Assembly (NCBI GenBank): GCA_946402065.1
Contig: CAMIVR010000013.1
Coordinates: 1 to 64,000, forward strand
DNA from: an uncultured Brevibacillus sp.
GTDB lineage: Bacteria > Bacillota > Bacilli > Brevibacillales > Brevibacillaceae
Reading direction: 5' to 3'
Length of the DNA stretch: 64,000 nucleotides
In this document: positions 46,960 to 55,891 of the stretch, piece after piece
Numbering within the stretch: position 1 is the first letter of the stretch
Layout of the letters: each line of letters starts with the position of its first letter
Translations under genes and position numbers: made by a program
Notes under the pieces: model-generated
The model's input: the letters and a program-made list of their open reading frames with translations, nothing else
Told to the model about the DNA's origin: nothing
Database searches by the model: none

Positions 46960-47059
46960 AAAAGGCAATCGTTGGTGGAAAATGGTTTCATCAGTCGAAT
47001 CATGCTAGATACAACTGGTCTTCCTTTCCAATTGAACAAATAAAAGGAGGAGAATTACA

Positions 47060-48868
47060 ATGCAGTTAGGCGGTTTTAAAAACAAAGAAGTCCTTGTCAA
47101 CCTGTCCGCAGGGACGGTCGATTACCGCGAGATCAACGAGGAGCTGGCGAAAAAATACGTTGGCGGTCGGGGGCTTGGCGTGAAGTACGTGTACGACAAC
47201 GGCCCGACCGTTGAGCCGTTCTCAGCGGAGAACATTCTCTGTGTGATGACCGGTCCGGTGACGGGTTCACGCTCGACGATGAGCGGCCGGCTCTGCATGG
47301 TTACGAAATCGCCGCTTACCGGGACTGTCACCGATTCGCATATGGGCGGATGGTCGGCTGCCCGGCTGAAATGGGCAGGGGTCGACAATATCATCATCAG
47401 CGGCAAAAGCGACAAGCCCGTCTATCTCTACATCGAGAACGGCCAAGGTGTATTGAAGGATGCGAGCGAGCTGTGGGGCAAGGGGACGCGGGCGACGGTC
47501 AAAGCCATGCAAGATGCATACGGGAAAGATGACCTGAGTGTGATCTGCATCGGACAAGCGGGAGAAAATCTCGTGCGCTTTGCCGGATTCATGAACGAGC
47601 ACGACCGCGCTGCCGGCCGCGGCGGTACAGGAGCAGTCGCGGGCTACAAAAACCTGAAAGCCATCGTCATCAAGGCAGCCCAAAAAGGCAATATGCCAAA
47701 GCCGGCCCAAGAAGACGAGTACAAGACTGCCAACCAAAAGGCACTGAAAGCGGTTATGGAGGGTGGATTGACAGCGCCTAAAAAGGGCGGGCTTTCCGTA
47801 TACGGGACCAATGTGCTTACGAGCATCATTAACGAAGTAGGGGCACTGCCGACGATGAATTCGAAGTACACGACGTGGGAAGGGGCAGAGGGGCACAGCG
47901 GTGAGACCGTCAACAAAACCTTGCTCGTCGCCGATAATACCTGTCATGCCTGTCCCGTCGCGTGCAAGAAGGAAGTCGAAGTGAAAGAAGGCAAGTACAA
48001 AACCCGGGTGGAAAGCTTTGAGTACGAATCCGGCTGGGCACTCGGCGCCAACTGCGGCGTGAGTGACGCAGCAGCCATCTCGTTTTTGATCAACATGTGC
48101 AATGAGTACGGCATGGATACGATTGAATTGGGCAATACGCTCTCCTGTACGATGGAAGCCGCAGAAACCGGCCTCATCAATGAGTCATTCACGTGGGGAG
48201 ACGCTGATCGGATGATCGAATTGACGGAGGCGCTCGTTTTCCGTCAAGGGATCGGCGATGTTCTCGCTGAAGGGGCGCTTCGAGCTGCCAAGCATTTCGG
48301 CAACGAGCACCTGGCCATGGTAGTCAAAGGGCAATCCATTCCTGCCTATGACCCGCGCGGCATCCAGGGTATCGGACTCGGCTATGCTACGAGCAACCGC
48401 GGTGCATGCCATTTGCGCGGGTATACGGTGGCGAGTGAAATCGCCGGAATTCCGGAACCGACGGATCGCTTGAAGCCGGAAGGGAAAGGCGCTCTCCTGA
48501 AAGTATTCCAGGATCTGTTGGCGTTCTCCGATTCCATGAACATCTGCAAATTCTCTTCCTTCTCGGAAAATGCCGAGAACTACGCGGAGCAGTACGCGGC
48601 GATGACCGGTTTGCAGGTTACTGCGGATGACGTGATGAAACTGGGCGAGCGCATCTATAATCTGGAGCGGCACTACAACAATCTGGCTGGCTTTGACAAA
48701 CGGGAAGACGATTTCCTGCCGAAGCGCTTTACAGAGGAGCCTGCTACTGGCCACAGTGCAGGACACGTCAGCCGCATGGACATCATGCTGGATGAATATT
48801 ACAAGGAACGCGGCTGGGTCGACGGAGTCGTTCCGCAAAGCAAGCTTGAGGAATTGGGCATCGCCTGA
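47060..48868 (+). CDS. tungsten aldehyde ferredoxin oxidoreductase family enzyme
   Basis: 602-residue cytosolic tungsten-bis-pterin enzyme of the AOR family, which oxidises aldehydes to acids and reduces ferredoxin (and can run in reverse). The N-terminal pterin domain has YVGGRGLGVKYVYDNG, MTGPVTGSRSTMSGR and KSPLTGTVTDSHMGG. The [4Fe-4S] Cys ligands are C295, C298 and C302 in CHACPVAC, and C496 in MNICKF. DPRGIQGIGLGYATSNRGACH binds the second pterin. Tungstate import, cofactor genes and ferredoxin lie around it. GGAGGAG precedes ATG 47060. Confidence 0.93.
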   Translation: MQLGGFKNKEVLVNLSAGTVDYREINEELAKKYVGGRGLGVKYVYDNGPTVEPFSAENILCVMTGPVTGSRSTMSGRLCMVTKSPLTGTVTDSHMGGWSAARLKWAGVDNIIISGKSDKPVYLYIENGQGVLKDASELWGKGTRATVKAMQDAYGKDDLSVICIGQAGENLVRFAGFMNEHDRAAGRGGTGAVAGYKNLKAIVIKAAQKGNMPKPAQEDEYKTANQKALKAVMEGGLTAPKKGGLSVYGTNVLTSIINEVGALPTMNSKYTTWEGAEGHSGETVNKTLLVADNTCHACPVACKKEVEVKEGKYKTRVESFEYESGWALGANCGVSDAAAISFLINMCNEYGMDTIELGNTLSCTMEAAETGLINESFTWGDADRMIELTEALVFRQGIGDVLAEGALRAAKHFGNEHLAMVVKGQSIPAYDPRGIQGIGLGYATSNRGACHLRGYTVASEIAGIPEPTDRLKPEGKGALLKVFQDLLAFSDSMNICKFSSFSENAENYAEQYAAMTGLQVTADDVMKLGERIYNLERHYNNLAGFDKREDDFLPKRFTEEPATGHSAGHVSRMDIMLDEYYKERGWVDGVVPQSKLEELGIA

Positions 48869-48883
48869 CGGCCATTATCGATT

Positions 48884-48916
48884 AAAAAAGGTGGAAACCT
48901 GTTTTCCACCTTTTTT
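48884..48916. terminator. bidirectional terminator
   Basis: AAAAAAGGTGGAAA pairs with TTTCCACCTTTTTT around a short loop. It separates the AOR gene from the converging 90-residue protein gene. Confidence 0.92.
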
Positions 48917-48931
48917 CTACCTTCTTTTCTG

Positions 48932-49204
48932 TTATCCGCCCACGCGCAGCGTTTTTTTGCGAAAGGATGCGAGGAGTCTTCCGAGGCATTCTTCTGAATG
49001 GGCGGTAAAGCGAATGAACACAGCGTTTACGTGAAACGTAGAGGTGATGCGCACCGTTTCCTCGCGCAATAGTTCGATTTGCCAATCGTCTGCCGTCATC
49101 AACACGGGGAATTCTTGACCATGCTGGCTGGCGTTCAGCTCTTTGCAAAAATCAATCAGCAGCGAGAGGGGAATGCCGCGAAATTCGAGGATTTGCTCAG
49201 CCAT
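48932..49204 (-). CDS. unknown 90-residue protein coupled to the MoaD-like gene
   Basis: Soluble 90-residue protein that I cannot assign with certainty. It starts one base after the TAG of the MoaD-like gene. It has a beta-alpha-beta feel (QILEFRGIPLSLLIDFCKEL, EFPVLMTADDWQIELLREE, VRITSTFHVNAVFIRFTAHS). It resembles in size and context the DUF1952 domain found behind MoaD-related proteins, but that is tentative. Notably the C-terminus is RVGG, so the protein ends in Gly-Gly like a sulfur carrier. A second carrier, a MoaE substitute or a chaperone for the AOR are all possible. Confidence 0.7.
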   Translation of the reverse strand: MAEQILEFRGIPLSLLIDFCKELNASQHGQEFPVLMTADDWQIELLREETVRITSTFHVNAVFIRFTAHSEECLGRLLASFRKKTLRVGG

Positions 49205-49205
49205 T

Positions 49206-49481
49206 CTAGCCCCCGGCAACAGGTGGAAAAAGCGCGAACTGATCGGAGTCATTCACCTGTGTGTGCAGACCGTTTTCATGGATGACGTTGCGTCCGTTAA
49301 GAAATACGTGGACAAAAGGCTTTAATGTACGTTCGGGTGTGAATACTTCAGCTTCTAGCGCCGGATAGAGCGAAACGAGGGTTTCTAAAATATCGATCAC
49401 TTGATTTCCATGCTGAAAGGGAACGTCGATGCTTTTTCCTTGACAGATTTCACGAAAATTCGCAAATACTTTCACCTTCAT
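49206..49481 (-). CDS. MoaD/ThiS-like sulfur carrier
   Basis: 91-residue ubiquitin-fold protein that ends in VAGG, the C-terminal Gly-Gly that is adenylated and thiocarboxylated. KVKVFANFREICQGKSIDVPF begins the first strands, and VHVFLNGRNVIHENGLHTQVNDSDQFALFPPV is the typical tail. It would supply sulfur for the pterin dithiolene after activation by the E1-like enzyme at 43364. MoaE is not in this window. AAAGGAG precedes ATG 49481. It is divergent from moeA. Confidence 0.9.
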   Translation of the reverse strand: MKVKVFANFREICQGKSIDVPFQHGNQVIDILETLVSLYPALEAEVFTPERTLKPFVHVFLNGRNVIHENGLHTQVNDSDQFALFPPVAGG

Positions 49482-49560
49482 CCCGTACGTCTCCTTTTTT
49501 CTTTTTATTATAGTAGATTATGACGAGAAGCGAACAATATTTTCTCACAGGAGGCTGGCC

Positions 49561-50793
49561 ATGAAGTTTTTCAATGTAAAAACGGTCAGGGAAACATTGG
49601 CCATAATTGATGAACAGTTTCGGGTGTTCGCTGAACCGCTTCTTCTGCCGTTGCACGAAGCGCTGGGCATGGTGCTTGCCGAAGACGTGACTTCGGCCGA
49701 GCAGGTTCCTCCTTTTGCTCGCTCGGCAGTAGATGGATACGCTGTACAAGCCAAAGATACATACGGTGCCACCGATGCGCTGCCTGCCTTTCTTGACATC
49801 ACGGGAAGGATTGAAATGGGCAAGGGGGCTGATATACTGCTAGGAGAGGGGGAAGCGCAGTACATCCCGACAGGAGGCATGCTGCCATCCGGAGCCGACG
49901 GCATCGTGATGATCGAGCACGTCGAAGAGGTTGGCCAGCTGCTAAATGTGTTTCGCCAGATCGCACCGGGCGAAAACGTCATCAGGGCAGGGGACGACGT
50001 GCAAATCGGCGATGTCGTGCTGCGCAAAGGGCATCGGCTGCGCCCGCAAGACCTCGGCGTGCTTGCCGCCATCGGCCACAATGCCGCTCGCGTTTTCCCC
50101 CGGCCGGTAGTCGGCATTTTGTCGACAGGAGACGAAGTAGTACCCCCCGACAAAGCGGAACTCGCACCGGGGGAAGTAAGAGATATTAACAGCATTGCCA
50201 TTGGAGCAGCCGCACAGCAAGCGGGCGCCGAAGTGATCTACGGCGGGATTGTCCACGACGACTATGCGGCATTCCTGCAGCGCGCCCGTGCATTGCTCGA
50301 ACGAGTCGATTTTTTGCTGCTCTCGGGAGGCAGCTCCGTCGGTACGCGTGATTTTTCCGTACAGATCCTCGAAGCTTTAGGGGAGCCTGGCGTACTTGTT
50401 CACGGGGTCAGCACGAAGCCGGGCAAGCCGACTATTATTGCCCGGGCCGAACAAAAACCGGTGATCGGACTGCCCGGGCACCCGGCATCCGCGATGATTA
50501 TCTTTCAATTGTTCGCTGTACCGATCCTCGAGCGATTGAGCGGCATGACGAATGATGCCCGGGATTTGCGGCTGGATGCGAAAATATCGCGTAATATCGC
50601 CTCGGCAGTCGGGCGGTCTGACTACATCAGGGTGAAACTGGAGGAGCGCGAGGATGGTTTGTGGGCAGTTCCTGTGTTCGGAAAATCAGGACTTATCTCG
50701 ACACTTGTCGAAAGTGACGGTATGGTAGAGATTGCAGCGAATAAAGAAGGGATTCTCGCAGGCGAAAACGTTAAAGTGCAGCTGTTTTCATAA
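49561..50793 (+). CDS. moeA: molybdopterin molybdotransferase (MoeA)
   Basis: 410-residue enzyme that inserts molybdate or tungstate into pterin-AMP. Domain order is normal: PPFARSAVDGYAV near the start, TGGMLPSGADGIVMIEHVE, a MogA-like core GILSTGDEVVPPD and LLSGGSSVGTRDF, GLPGHPASAMI, and a C-terminal domain from about 335. In this locus the metal is probably tungsten. AGGAGG precedes ATG 49561. Confidence 0.93.
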   Translation: MKFFNVKTVRETLAIIDEQFRVFAEPLLLPLHEALGMVLAEDVTSAEQVPPFARSAVDGYAVQAKDTYGATDALPAFLDITGRIEMGKGADILLGEGEAQYIPTGGMLPSGADGIVMIEHVEEVGQLLNVFRQIAPGENVIRAGDDVQIGDVVLRKGHRLRPQDLGVLAAIGHNAARVFPRPVVGILSTGDEVVPPDKAELAPGEVRDINSIAIGAAAQQAGAEVIYGGIVHDDYAAFLQRARALLERVDFLLLSGGSSVGTRDFSVQILEALGEPGVLVHGVSTKPGKPTIIARAEQKPVIGLPGHPASAMIIFQLFAVPILERLSGMTNDARDLRLDAKISRNIASAVGRSDYIRVKLEEREDGLWAVPVFGKSGLISTLVESDGMVEIAANKEGILAGENVKVQLFS

Positions 50794-50830
50794 AACGTTG
50801 TGAAGCCAATGACAAGCTAGGAGGAGTATC

Positions 50831-52741
50831 ATGCGCAAGATCTACCTGGAAGATACACCGCTATCGGAAGCCCAGGCAGCGCTTTTGCAAAGAGTCCGGT
50901 TTCAACCGAAAACGGAAAGAATTCCGACCCAATCGGCGCTTTCCCGGGTCACTGCCGAAGCGATTTTTGCCAAGGTTTCGATGCCGAACTACCACGCTGC
51001 GGCGATGGACGGGATTGCCGTCAAGGCGGAGAAAACGCATGGGGCAGATGAACAGCACCCTGTCCGGTTGAAGCTCGGAGAAGATTACGCGATCGTCGAT
51101 ACAGGTGATCCGATTCCCGCGGGGTTCGATGCTGTCATTATGATTGAGCATGTCCATCAGGTGGACGAGCAGACCGTGGAGATAATGGAGGCTGTTCCCC
51201 CCTGGCAGCACATCAGGGCGATCGGGGAGGATGTCGTCGCAGGCGATATGATCATTCCGCTGCATCATAAGCTGCGGGCCGTTGATCTGGGGGCCTTGCT
51301 GGCGGGAGGCATCGTCACCGTTCCGGTACTGTGCAAACCGAAAGTGGCAATTATTCCGACCGGAACGGAATTGATTGCGCCAAGTGAGACTGTGGCAGAA
51401 GGCGAAATCATCGAGTTCAATGGCACTGTTTTTTCCGCGTATTTGCAGGAGTGGGGAGCAGAGCCGATCTATCGGGGCATCGTCCAGGACGATTACGAGC
51501 TGATTAAACGCGCCGTACAATCAGCAGTCGAGGAAGCGGATATCGTCATCCTGAATGCCGGATCGTCTGCCGGAACGGAAGATTACACCGTGCACGTCGT
51601 CGCTGAGCTGGGCGAAGTGATTACACACGGGGTGGCAACCAGACCAGGAAAACCTGTTGTCGTCGGAATGGTTGAAGACAAGCCTGTCATCGGTCTGCCC
51701 GGGTATCCGGTCTCAGCCTACCTGGCTCTGGAGTGGTTCGCGAGACCGCTCGTACACCATTATTATGGCATCAGCGAACCGGAGCGAACGAAAATATCGG
51801 CGAAAATCGGCCGCAGAATCGTCTCGGTGATGGGCGCGGAAGATTTTATCCGCGTGAAGCTCGGCTTTATCGACGGACAATTTATCGCCAATCCGCTGAC
51901 GCGTTCTGCCGGCGTCACGATGTCGATGGTCCAGGCGGACGGATTGTTGCGCATCCCGCCGGGACATTTGGGATACGAGCAAGGGGAGACGGCCGAGATT
52001 GAACTGTATCGCTCCGTTGAACAAATACGGCAAACAGTTGTCGTGACAGGCAGTCATGACTTGTCCATCGACGTGCTGAACGCTCTCTTGCGGGCAAACA
52101 ACCCCAAGCAAAACCTGACTTCTTCACACGTAGGCAGCATGGGAGGAATCCTCGCCGTGCAGAAGGGGGAAGCGCATGCGGCAGGCATTCATTTGTTTGA
52201 TGAAGAGACAGGCACGTACAACATTCCGTTTCTGGATACGTATATCAAAGAAAAAGCTGTCGTGCTGCTGCAGCTCGTCTACCGGCAACAGGGGTGGATC
52301 GTACCGAAAGGCAACCCCAATAGCATCCGGACCGTAGAGGACCTCACGCGTAAGGGCATCACGTACATGAACCGCCAGCGCGGGGCGGGGACGAGGCTGT
52401 TGCTTGATTATTTGCTCAAACAAGCCGGTGTCAAGCGCGAGCAACTATATGGCTACTCGCGCGAAGCGATTTCGCACCTGAGTGTTGCCGCTGCTGTGGC
52501 AGGCGGTACGGCTGACGTCGGGCTGGGGATTTACTCGGCAGCAAAAGCGTTGGGGCTTGACTTTGTACCAGTCGCGGAGGAACGCTACGACTTGTTGCTG
52601 AGCCAGAGCTTTTACCAAAGCGAAGAGGGCGAACAGCTCGTTTCCTTGATCCGTTCCCGTGAATTTGCACATCAGGTCGAATCATTGGGTGGTTATAGCT
52701 GCCGTGATTCTGGTACGATACTGTATGAGCGAGTGTTTTAA
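50831..52741 (+). CDS. MoeA fused to a LysR-type/PBP substrate domain
   Basis: 636-residue two-part protein. Residues 1-400 are a second MoeA: MPNYHAAAMDGIAVKAEKT, TGDPIPAGFDAVIMIEHV, IIPTGTELIAPSE, LNAGSSAGTEDYTV and GLPGYPVSAY. Residues 405-636 are a periplasmic-binding-like domain (DUF1952-unrelated, PBP_like): TSSHVGSMGGILAVQKGEAHA, IRTVEDLTRKGITYMNRQRG and YGYSREAISHLSVAAAVAGG. It has no signal peptide, so the binding domain is cytosolic and may hold the oxyanion or a pterin. Such fusions occur in archaea and Bacillota with tungsten enzymes. The gene lies 37 bases after moeA. Confidence 0.9.
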   Translation: MRKIYLEDTPLSEAQAALLQRVRFQPKTERIPTQSALSRVTAEAIFAKVSMPNYHAAAMDGIAVKAEKTHGADEQHPVRLKLGEDYAIVDTGDPIPAGFDAVIMIEHVHQVDEQTVEIMEAVPPWQHIRAIGEDVVAGDMIIPLHHKLRAVDLGALLAGGIVTVPVLCKPKVAIIPTGTELIAPSETVAEGEIIEFNGTVFSAYLQEWGAEPIYRGIVQDDYELIKRAVQSAVEEADIVILNAGSSAGTEDYTVHVVAELGEVITHGVATRPGKPVVVGMVEDKPVIGLPGYPVSAYLALEWFARPLVHHYYGISEPERTKISAKIGRRIVSVMGAEDFIRVKLGFIDGQFIANPLTRSAGVTMSMVQADGLLRIPPGHLGYEQGETAEIELYRSVEQIRQTVVVTGSHDLSIDVLNALLRANNPKQNLTSSHVGSMGGILAVQKGEAHAAGIHLFDEETGTYNIPFLDTYIKEKAVVLLQLVYRQQGWIVPKGNPNSIRTVEDLTRKGITYMNRQRGAGTRLLLDYLLKQAGVKREQLYGYSREAISHLSVAAAVAGGTADVGLGIYSAAKALGLDFVPVAEERYDLLLSQSFYQSEEGEQLVSLIRSREFAHQVESLGGYSCRDSGTILYERVF

Positions 52742-52771
52742 GCTCGTAACCGATGAAGGAGGGTGGTCACA

Positions 52772-53791
52772 ATGGTAGATGCGATACATGATGCAATGCA
52801 CCGTCCTCTCCGTGATTTGCGCATTTCCGTAACGGATAAATGCAATTTTCGCTGTACGTATTGCATGCCGGCGGAGATTTTTGGACCTGATTATCCGTTC
52901 CTGCCGCAGGCAAAACTGTTAAGCTATGAAGAAATTACCCGCCTGACGCGTATTTTCACGACGCTGGGCGTAAAAAAAATCCGCATTACCGGCGGCGAGC
53001 CGCTCATGCGCAGAGATCTCCCGACACTGGTGAAGATGATCAGCCAGGTTGACGGGATCGAGGACATTGCGATGACGACCAACGGCTCTTTGCTGGCACA
53101 GCATGCTTTGTCCTTGAAAGAGGCTGGTCTGCACAGAGTGACGGTTAGCCTGGACAGCCTGGATGCCGAGCGTTTTGGGCAAATCAACGGCAGAGGCTTT
53201 CCTGTAGCGTCTGTTTTAAAGGGGATCGATGCAGCCGTTCAGGCTGGTCTGAAAGTGAAAATCAACATGGTCGTTCAGCGTGGAGTGAACGATGAGGATA
53301 TTTTGCCGATGGCGCGGTATTTCCGGGAACGCGGACATATCCTGCGGTTTATCGAATACATGGATGTGGGCAACAGCAACGGCTGGAAGCTCGATCAAGT
53401 CGTACCGAGCCGCGAGCTTGTGGAGCGGATTCATGCGGAGATGCCGCTTGAACCGATCGACCCGAATTACTATGGAGAAGTGGCTTCACGTTATCGGTAT
53501 CAAGGAACCGAGACAGAGATCGGTTTGATCTCTTCTGTCACCCAAGCGTTTTGCTCCACTTGTACACGGGCGCGGCTGTCGGCTGAAGGCCATCTGTACA
53601 CCTGCCTGTTCGCATCGAGCGGGACGGATTTGCGCGATCCGTTGCGCAGCGGCTTGGGCGATGCTGAACTGGCTGCGATGATTCGCGAGGTCTGGACAAG
53701 AAGAGAGGATCGCTACTCGGAGATTCGCTTGAGCCATACACCTGAGCTCGCAGATCGAAAAAAAGTGGAAATGTCCCATATTGGCGGTTAA
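52772..53791 (+). CDS. moaA: GTP 3',8-cyclase MoaA
   Basis: 339-residue radical SAM enzyme for the first step of molybdopterin synthesis, GTP to 3',8-cyclo-dihydro-GTP. The SAM cluster Cys are C24, C28 and C31 in CNFRCTYC. The C-terminal cluster is in [31 protein letters not shown] and the final [17 protein letters not shown], with the essential double Gly tail, are intact. ATG 52772 is preferred over GTG 52763 because GGAGGG is 9 bases before it. It is last in the moeA-moeA-moaA run. Confidence 0.95.
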   Translation: MVDAIHDAMHRPLRDLRISVTDKCNFRCTYCMPAEIFGPDYPFLPQAKLLSYEEITRLTRIFTTLGVKKIRITGGEPLMRRDLPTLVKMISQVDGIEDIAMTTNGSLLAQHALSLKEAGLHRVTVSLDSLDAERFGQINGRGFPVASVLKGIDAAVQAGLKVKINMVVQRGVNDEDILPMARYFRERGHILRFIEYMDVGNSNGWKLDQVVPSRELVERIHAEMPLEPIDPNYYGEVASRYRYQGTETEIGLISSVTQAFCSTCTRARLSAEGHLYTCLFASSGTDLRDPLRSGLGDAELAAMIREVWTRREDRYSEIRLSHTPELADRKKVEMSHIGG

Positions 53792-53815
53792 ATTCGTTGG
53801 AGGAGCAGAACGATT

Positions 53816-54262
53816 GTGGAACCTATTATCCGTTTGTTGCAACAAAAGCAGATTGACTATGACGTGCTCGAGCATGAATCACCCATTCGCACAGCAGAAG
53901 AAGGAGCGCGTTATTTTGGCATTGAACCGGGGCAAACAGCTCCTGCGTTAATCCTCAAAGCGGACGACGATTATTTGTGTTTGATTATTTCCGGAGATCG
54001 CGGCCGTGTGGAAATGGAGCAGCTGGCCCGGCAGCTCTCGCGCAAGCAAGTCAAATTGGCTAGCCCGGCAGACGTTCAGCAGCTGACCGGGTACAAAGTC
54101 GGCAGCGTCCCTGTAGTCGGCCTGTCGTTGCCATGTGTTTTGGACCGGTGGTTGCTTCGCTACTCACATGTGTACGGCGGCACGGGAGACCCGCTCTCTA
54201 CGTTGAAAATTGATCCGCGTGATCTGGAAAAGGCGAATCAGGTGATTGACTGGATTGAGTAA
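53816..54262 (+). CDS. YbaK/ProX-type tRNA deacylase
   Basis: 148-residue cytosolic protein of the YbaK/prolyl-tRNA editing superfamily, which hydrolyses mischarged aminoacyl-tRNA. The visible core is YDVLEHESPIRTAEEGARYFG, QTAPALILKADDDYLCLIISGDRG and the Lys-Gly loop TGYKVGSVPVVGL. The mischarged amino acid (Cys or Ala) is not resolved. GTG 53816 follows GGAGGAG. It is 24 bases after moaA and may be read with it without a functional link. Confidence 0.85.
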   Translation: MEPIIRLLQQKQIDYDVLEHESPIRTAEEGARYFGIEPGQTAPALILKADDDYLCLIISGDRGRVEMEQLARQLSRKQVKLASPADVQQLTGYKVGSVPVVGLSLPCVLDRWLLRYSHVYGGTGDPLSTLKIDPRDLEKANQVIDWIE

Positions 54263-54316
54263 AAGAAGCTAGGGTCGGTCAGTATTGGAATTAGTTAGTG
54301 TTTGGCAAAGAGAAAG

Positions 54317-54384
54317 AATGCACCTCTGGCATAGGCAGTGCAAGTCCCGTCCGCGGGCAGTACTGGTTATTCCAGAGGTGCATT
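54317..54384. terminator. long-stem hairpin after the YbaK gene
   Basis: AATGCACCTCTGG (54317-54329) pairs perfectly with CCAGAGGTGCATT (54372-54384), followed by TTGT. The 42-base loop has its own GC-rich hairpin (CCCGTCCGCGGG). It acts as a terminator or could be the end of a small RNA. Confidence 0.6.
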
Positions 54385-54569
54385 TTGTCGACCGTACTCA
54401 TGAAATCGGCGAATTCATGGAGCTGTTATTGACAGTCGAATAGGAGTTGCTGGTAAACTGTGTGTAGCGGCTTCCGGTTAGTGATGTGGCCTTTGCCAGG
54501 AAAAAGGTGTCTACACTGGTCCATGGCAGAAGGCGACGTGTCGGCAGCTATATGCAGAGAAAGGTAGCG

Positions 54570-55097
54570 ATGAAGATGCAAAAAGCAACGTTTGCTGGAG
54601 GGTGTTTCTGGTGCATGGTAACGCCTTTTGAAGAACAACCCGGGATTGAGGGCATCGTCTCCGGATACATAGGCGGCACGTCGGAAAATCCAACCTATGA
54701 AGAAGTGAAAGCGGGCACGACAGGACACGTTGAAGCCGTACAGATAACGTTTGATCCCGAACTGTTTCCGTATGAAAAATTGCTGGAGCTGTATTGGCAG
54801 CAGATCGACCCAACGGATGAATACGGGCAGTTCCATGATCGCGGGACACAATATCGTACGGCGATTTTTTACCACAACGAACAGCAGCGTGAAATGGCAC
54901 TTCAATCCAGACATGATCTGGCCGCCAGCGGTCGCTTTACCAAACCGATCGTAACGGAAATCTTGCCGGCAACGCCTTTTTATCCGGCAGAAGACTACCA
55001 TCAGGATTATCATAAAAAAAATCCGAAGCATTACAAGGAAGACCGGGAAAGGTCTGGACGGGACGAGTTTATCAAACAGCACTGGGATGAAGGATGA
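54570..55097 (+). CDS. msrA: peptide-methionine (S)-S-oxide reductase
   Basis: 175-residue repair enzyme that reduces Met-S-sulfoxide in proteins. The catalytic motif is GCFWC near the start, followed by GVVSGYxGG-like GIVSGYIGGTSENPTYEEV and QIDPTDEYGQFHDRGTQYRTAIF. Only one clear Cys pair region is present and there is no fused MsrB. Start ATG 54570 has AAAGGTAG just upstream; ATG 54552 and 54576 are alternatives. It converges with the free-Met-sulfoxide reductase gene. Confidence 0.93.
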   Translation: MKMQKATFAGGCFWCMVTPFEEQPGIEGIVSGYIGGTSENPTYEEVKAGTTGHVEAVQITFDPELFPYEKLLELYWQQIDPTDEYGQFHDRGTQYRTAIFYHNEQQREMALQSRHDLAASGRFTKPIVTEILPATPFYPAEDYHQDYHKKNPKHYKEDRERSGRDEFIKQHWDEG

Positions 55098-55124
55098 AAA
55101 AGGAGCCTCCAATCGGGGGCTCCT
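55096..55124. terminator. shared terminator of the Msr pair
   Basis: AGGAGCC pairs with GGCTCCT around a 10-base loop. On the minus strand five T follow, so it mainly serves the gene at 55161. Confidence 0.65.
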
Positions 55125-55160
55125 CTGTCTTTCCTGATAGCGGATGACTGCAAATCGTCC

Positions 55161-55640
55161 CTATAGAAACCGCGACAGCGTGTGAACAAATTGCTCAAGG
55201 TACGCTTGATCCACTTCATCAAACCGGTTTTTTCGCGGGCTGTCTATGTCCAGGACTCCCAGCAGCTGTCCGTTTTTTATAATCGGCACGACGATTTCGG
55301 ATTGGGATGCGGCATCGCACGCGATATGGCCCGGAAATGCATGCACATCCTCTACGCGAACAGTTGCACGATTACTCGCCGCCGTTCCGCATACTCCTTT
55401 TCCAAAGGGAATGCGGACACACGCAGGGAGCCCTTGAAACGGCCCCAAGACCAGCTCATCGCCATCATTGAGATAAAATCCGACCCAGTTTACTTCATCA
55501 AAAAATTGATTCAATAGCGCAGCAGCATTCGCCAGATTGGCGATTTGATTCGATTCGCCTTCCAATAGCGCTACGAGCTGTTTGATCACGAGTTCGTAGC
55601 GGTCTTGTCTTTCCCCTTGGTATCGTTCGACTTTGAACAT
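55161..55640 (-). CDS. free methionine-(R)-sulfoxide reductase (GAF domain)
   Basis: 159-residue single-GAF enzyme of the fRMsr type that reduces free Met-R-sulfoxide. The three catalytic-site Cys are in LPACVRIPFGKGVCGTAA and HIACDAASQSEIVVP. The WVGFYLNDGDELVLGPF and LGVLDIDSPRKNRF blocks match the family throughout. Together with the converging MsrA it covers both protein and free sulfoxides. Confidence 0.92.
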   Translation of the reverse strand: MFKVERYQGERQDRYELVIKQLVALLEGESNQIANLANAAALLNQFFDEVNWVGFYLNDGDELVLGPFQGLPACVRIPFGKGVCGTAASNRATVRVEDVHAFPGHIACDAASQSEIVVPIIKNGQLLGVLDIDSPRKNRFDEVDQAYLEQFVHTLSRFL

Positions 55641-55891
55641 GTGTCGGTACCCTCCCAGTGTTTCACTCCCTTCACACTACCACAATACAGGGGGAAGCGG
55701 AAGAAGTGAATGGGTGACCAGCTCCAGCAGTCCGGGAAATTCCCCGGCGGTTTTTCGCATTCATGCTGGATTCCCTGCAATGTTTGCAAAGTTAACACAT
55801 TTTCCGCTGAAAACTAGCCCATCTGAGTCATATTCTGCGTCGTCGTGCAGCGCTATCATGGTGGTAAGTGGTGTGGAGGAGGTGAAACAGA

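Larger units (their letters stand above)
46758..47059. other. divergent control region between tupA and the aldehyde oxidoreductase
   Basis: A 302-base region. From left to right it contains a 32-base palindrome next to the tupA start (46778-46809), a hairpin repeat unit (46817-46866), an AT-rich stretch with the probable tupA promoter, and the plus-strand promoter at 46930-46959. About 94 bases of leader precede the oxidoreductase. No Moco/Tuco riboswitch is seen in it. Confidence 0.6.

Noticed and set aside
46966-47059. Molybdenum/tungsten cofactor riboswitch before the AOR gene
   Set aside because: The leader is only about 94 bases and lacks the multi-stem layout of that RNA class.
54330-54371. 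tRNA-like GC-rich segment in the loop of the hairpin after the YbaK gene
   Set aside because: It has no acceptor stem, anticodon arm or T-loop of a tRNA, and is only the loop of a terminator-like stem.
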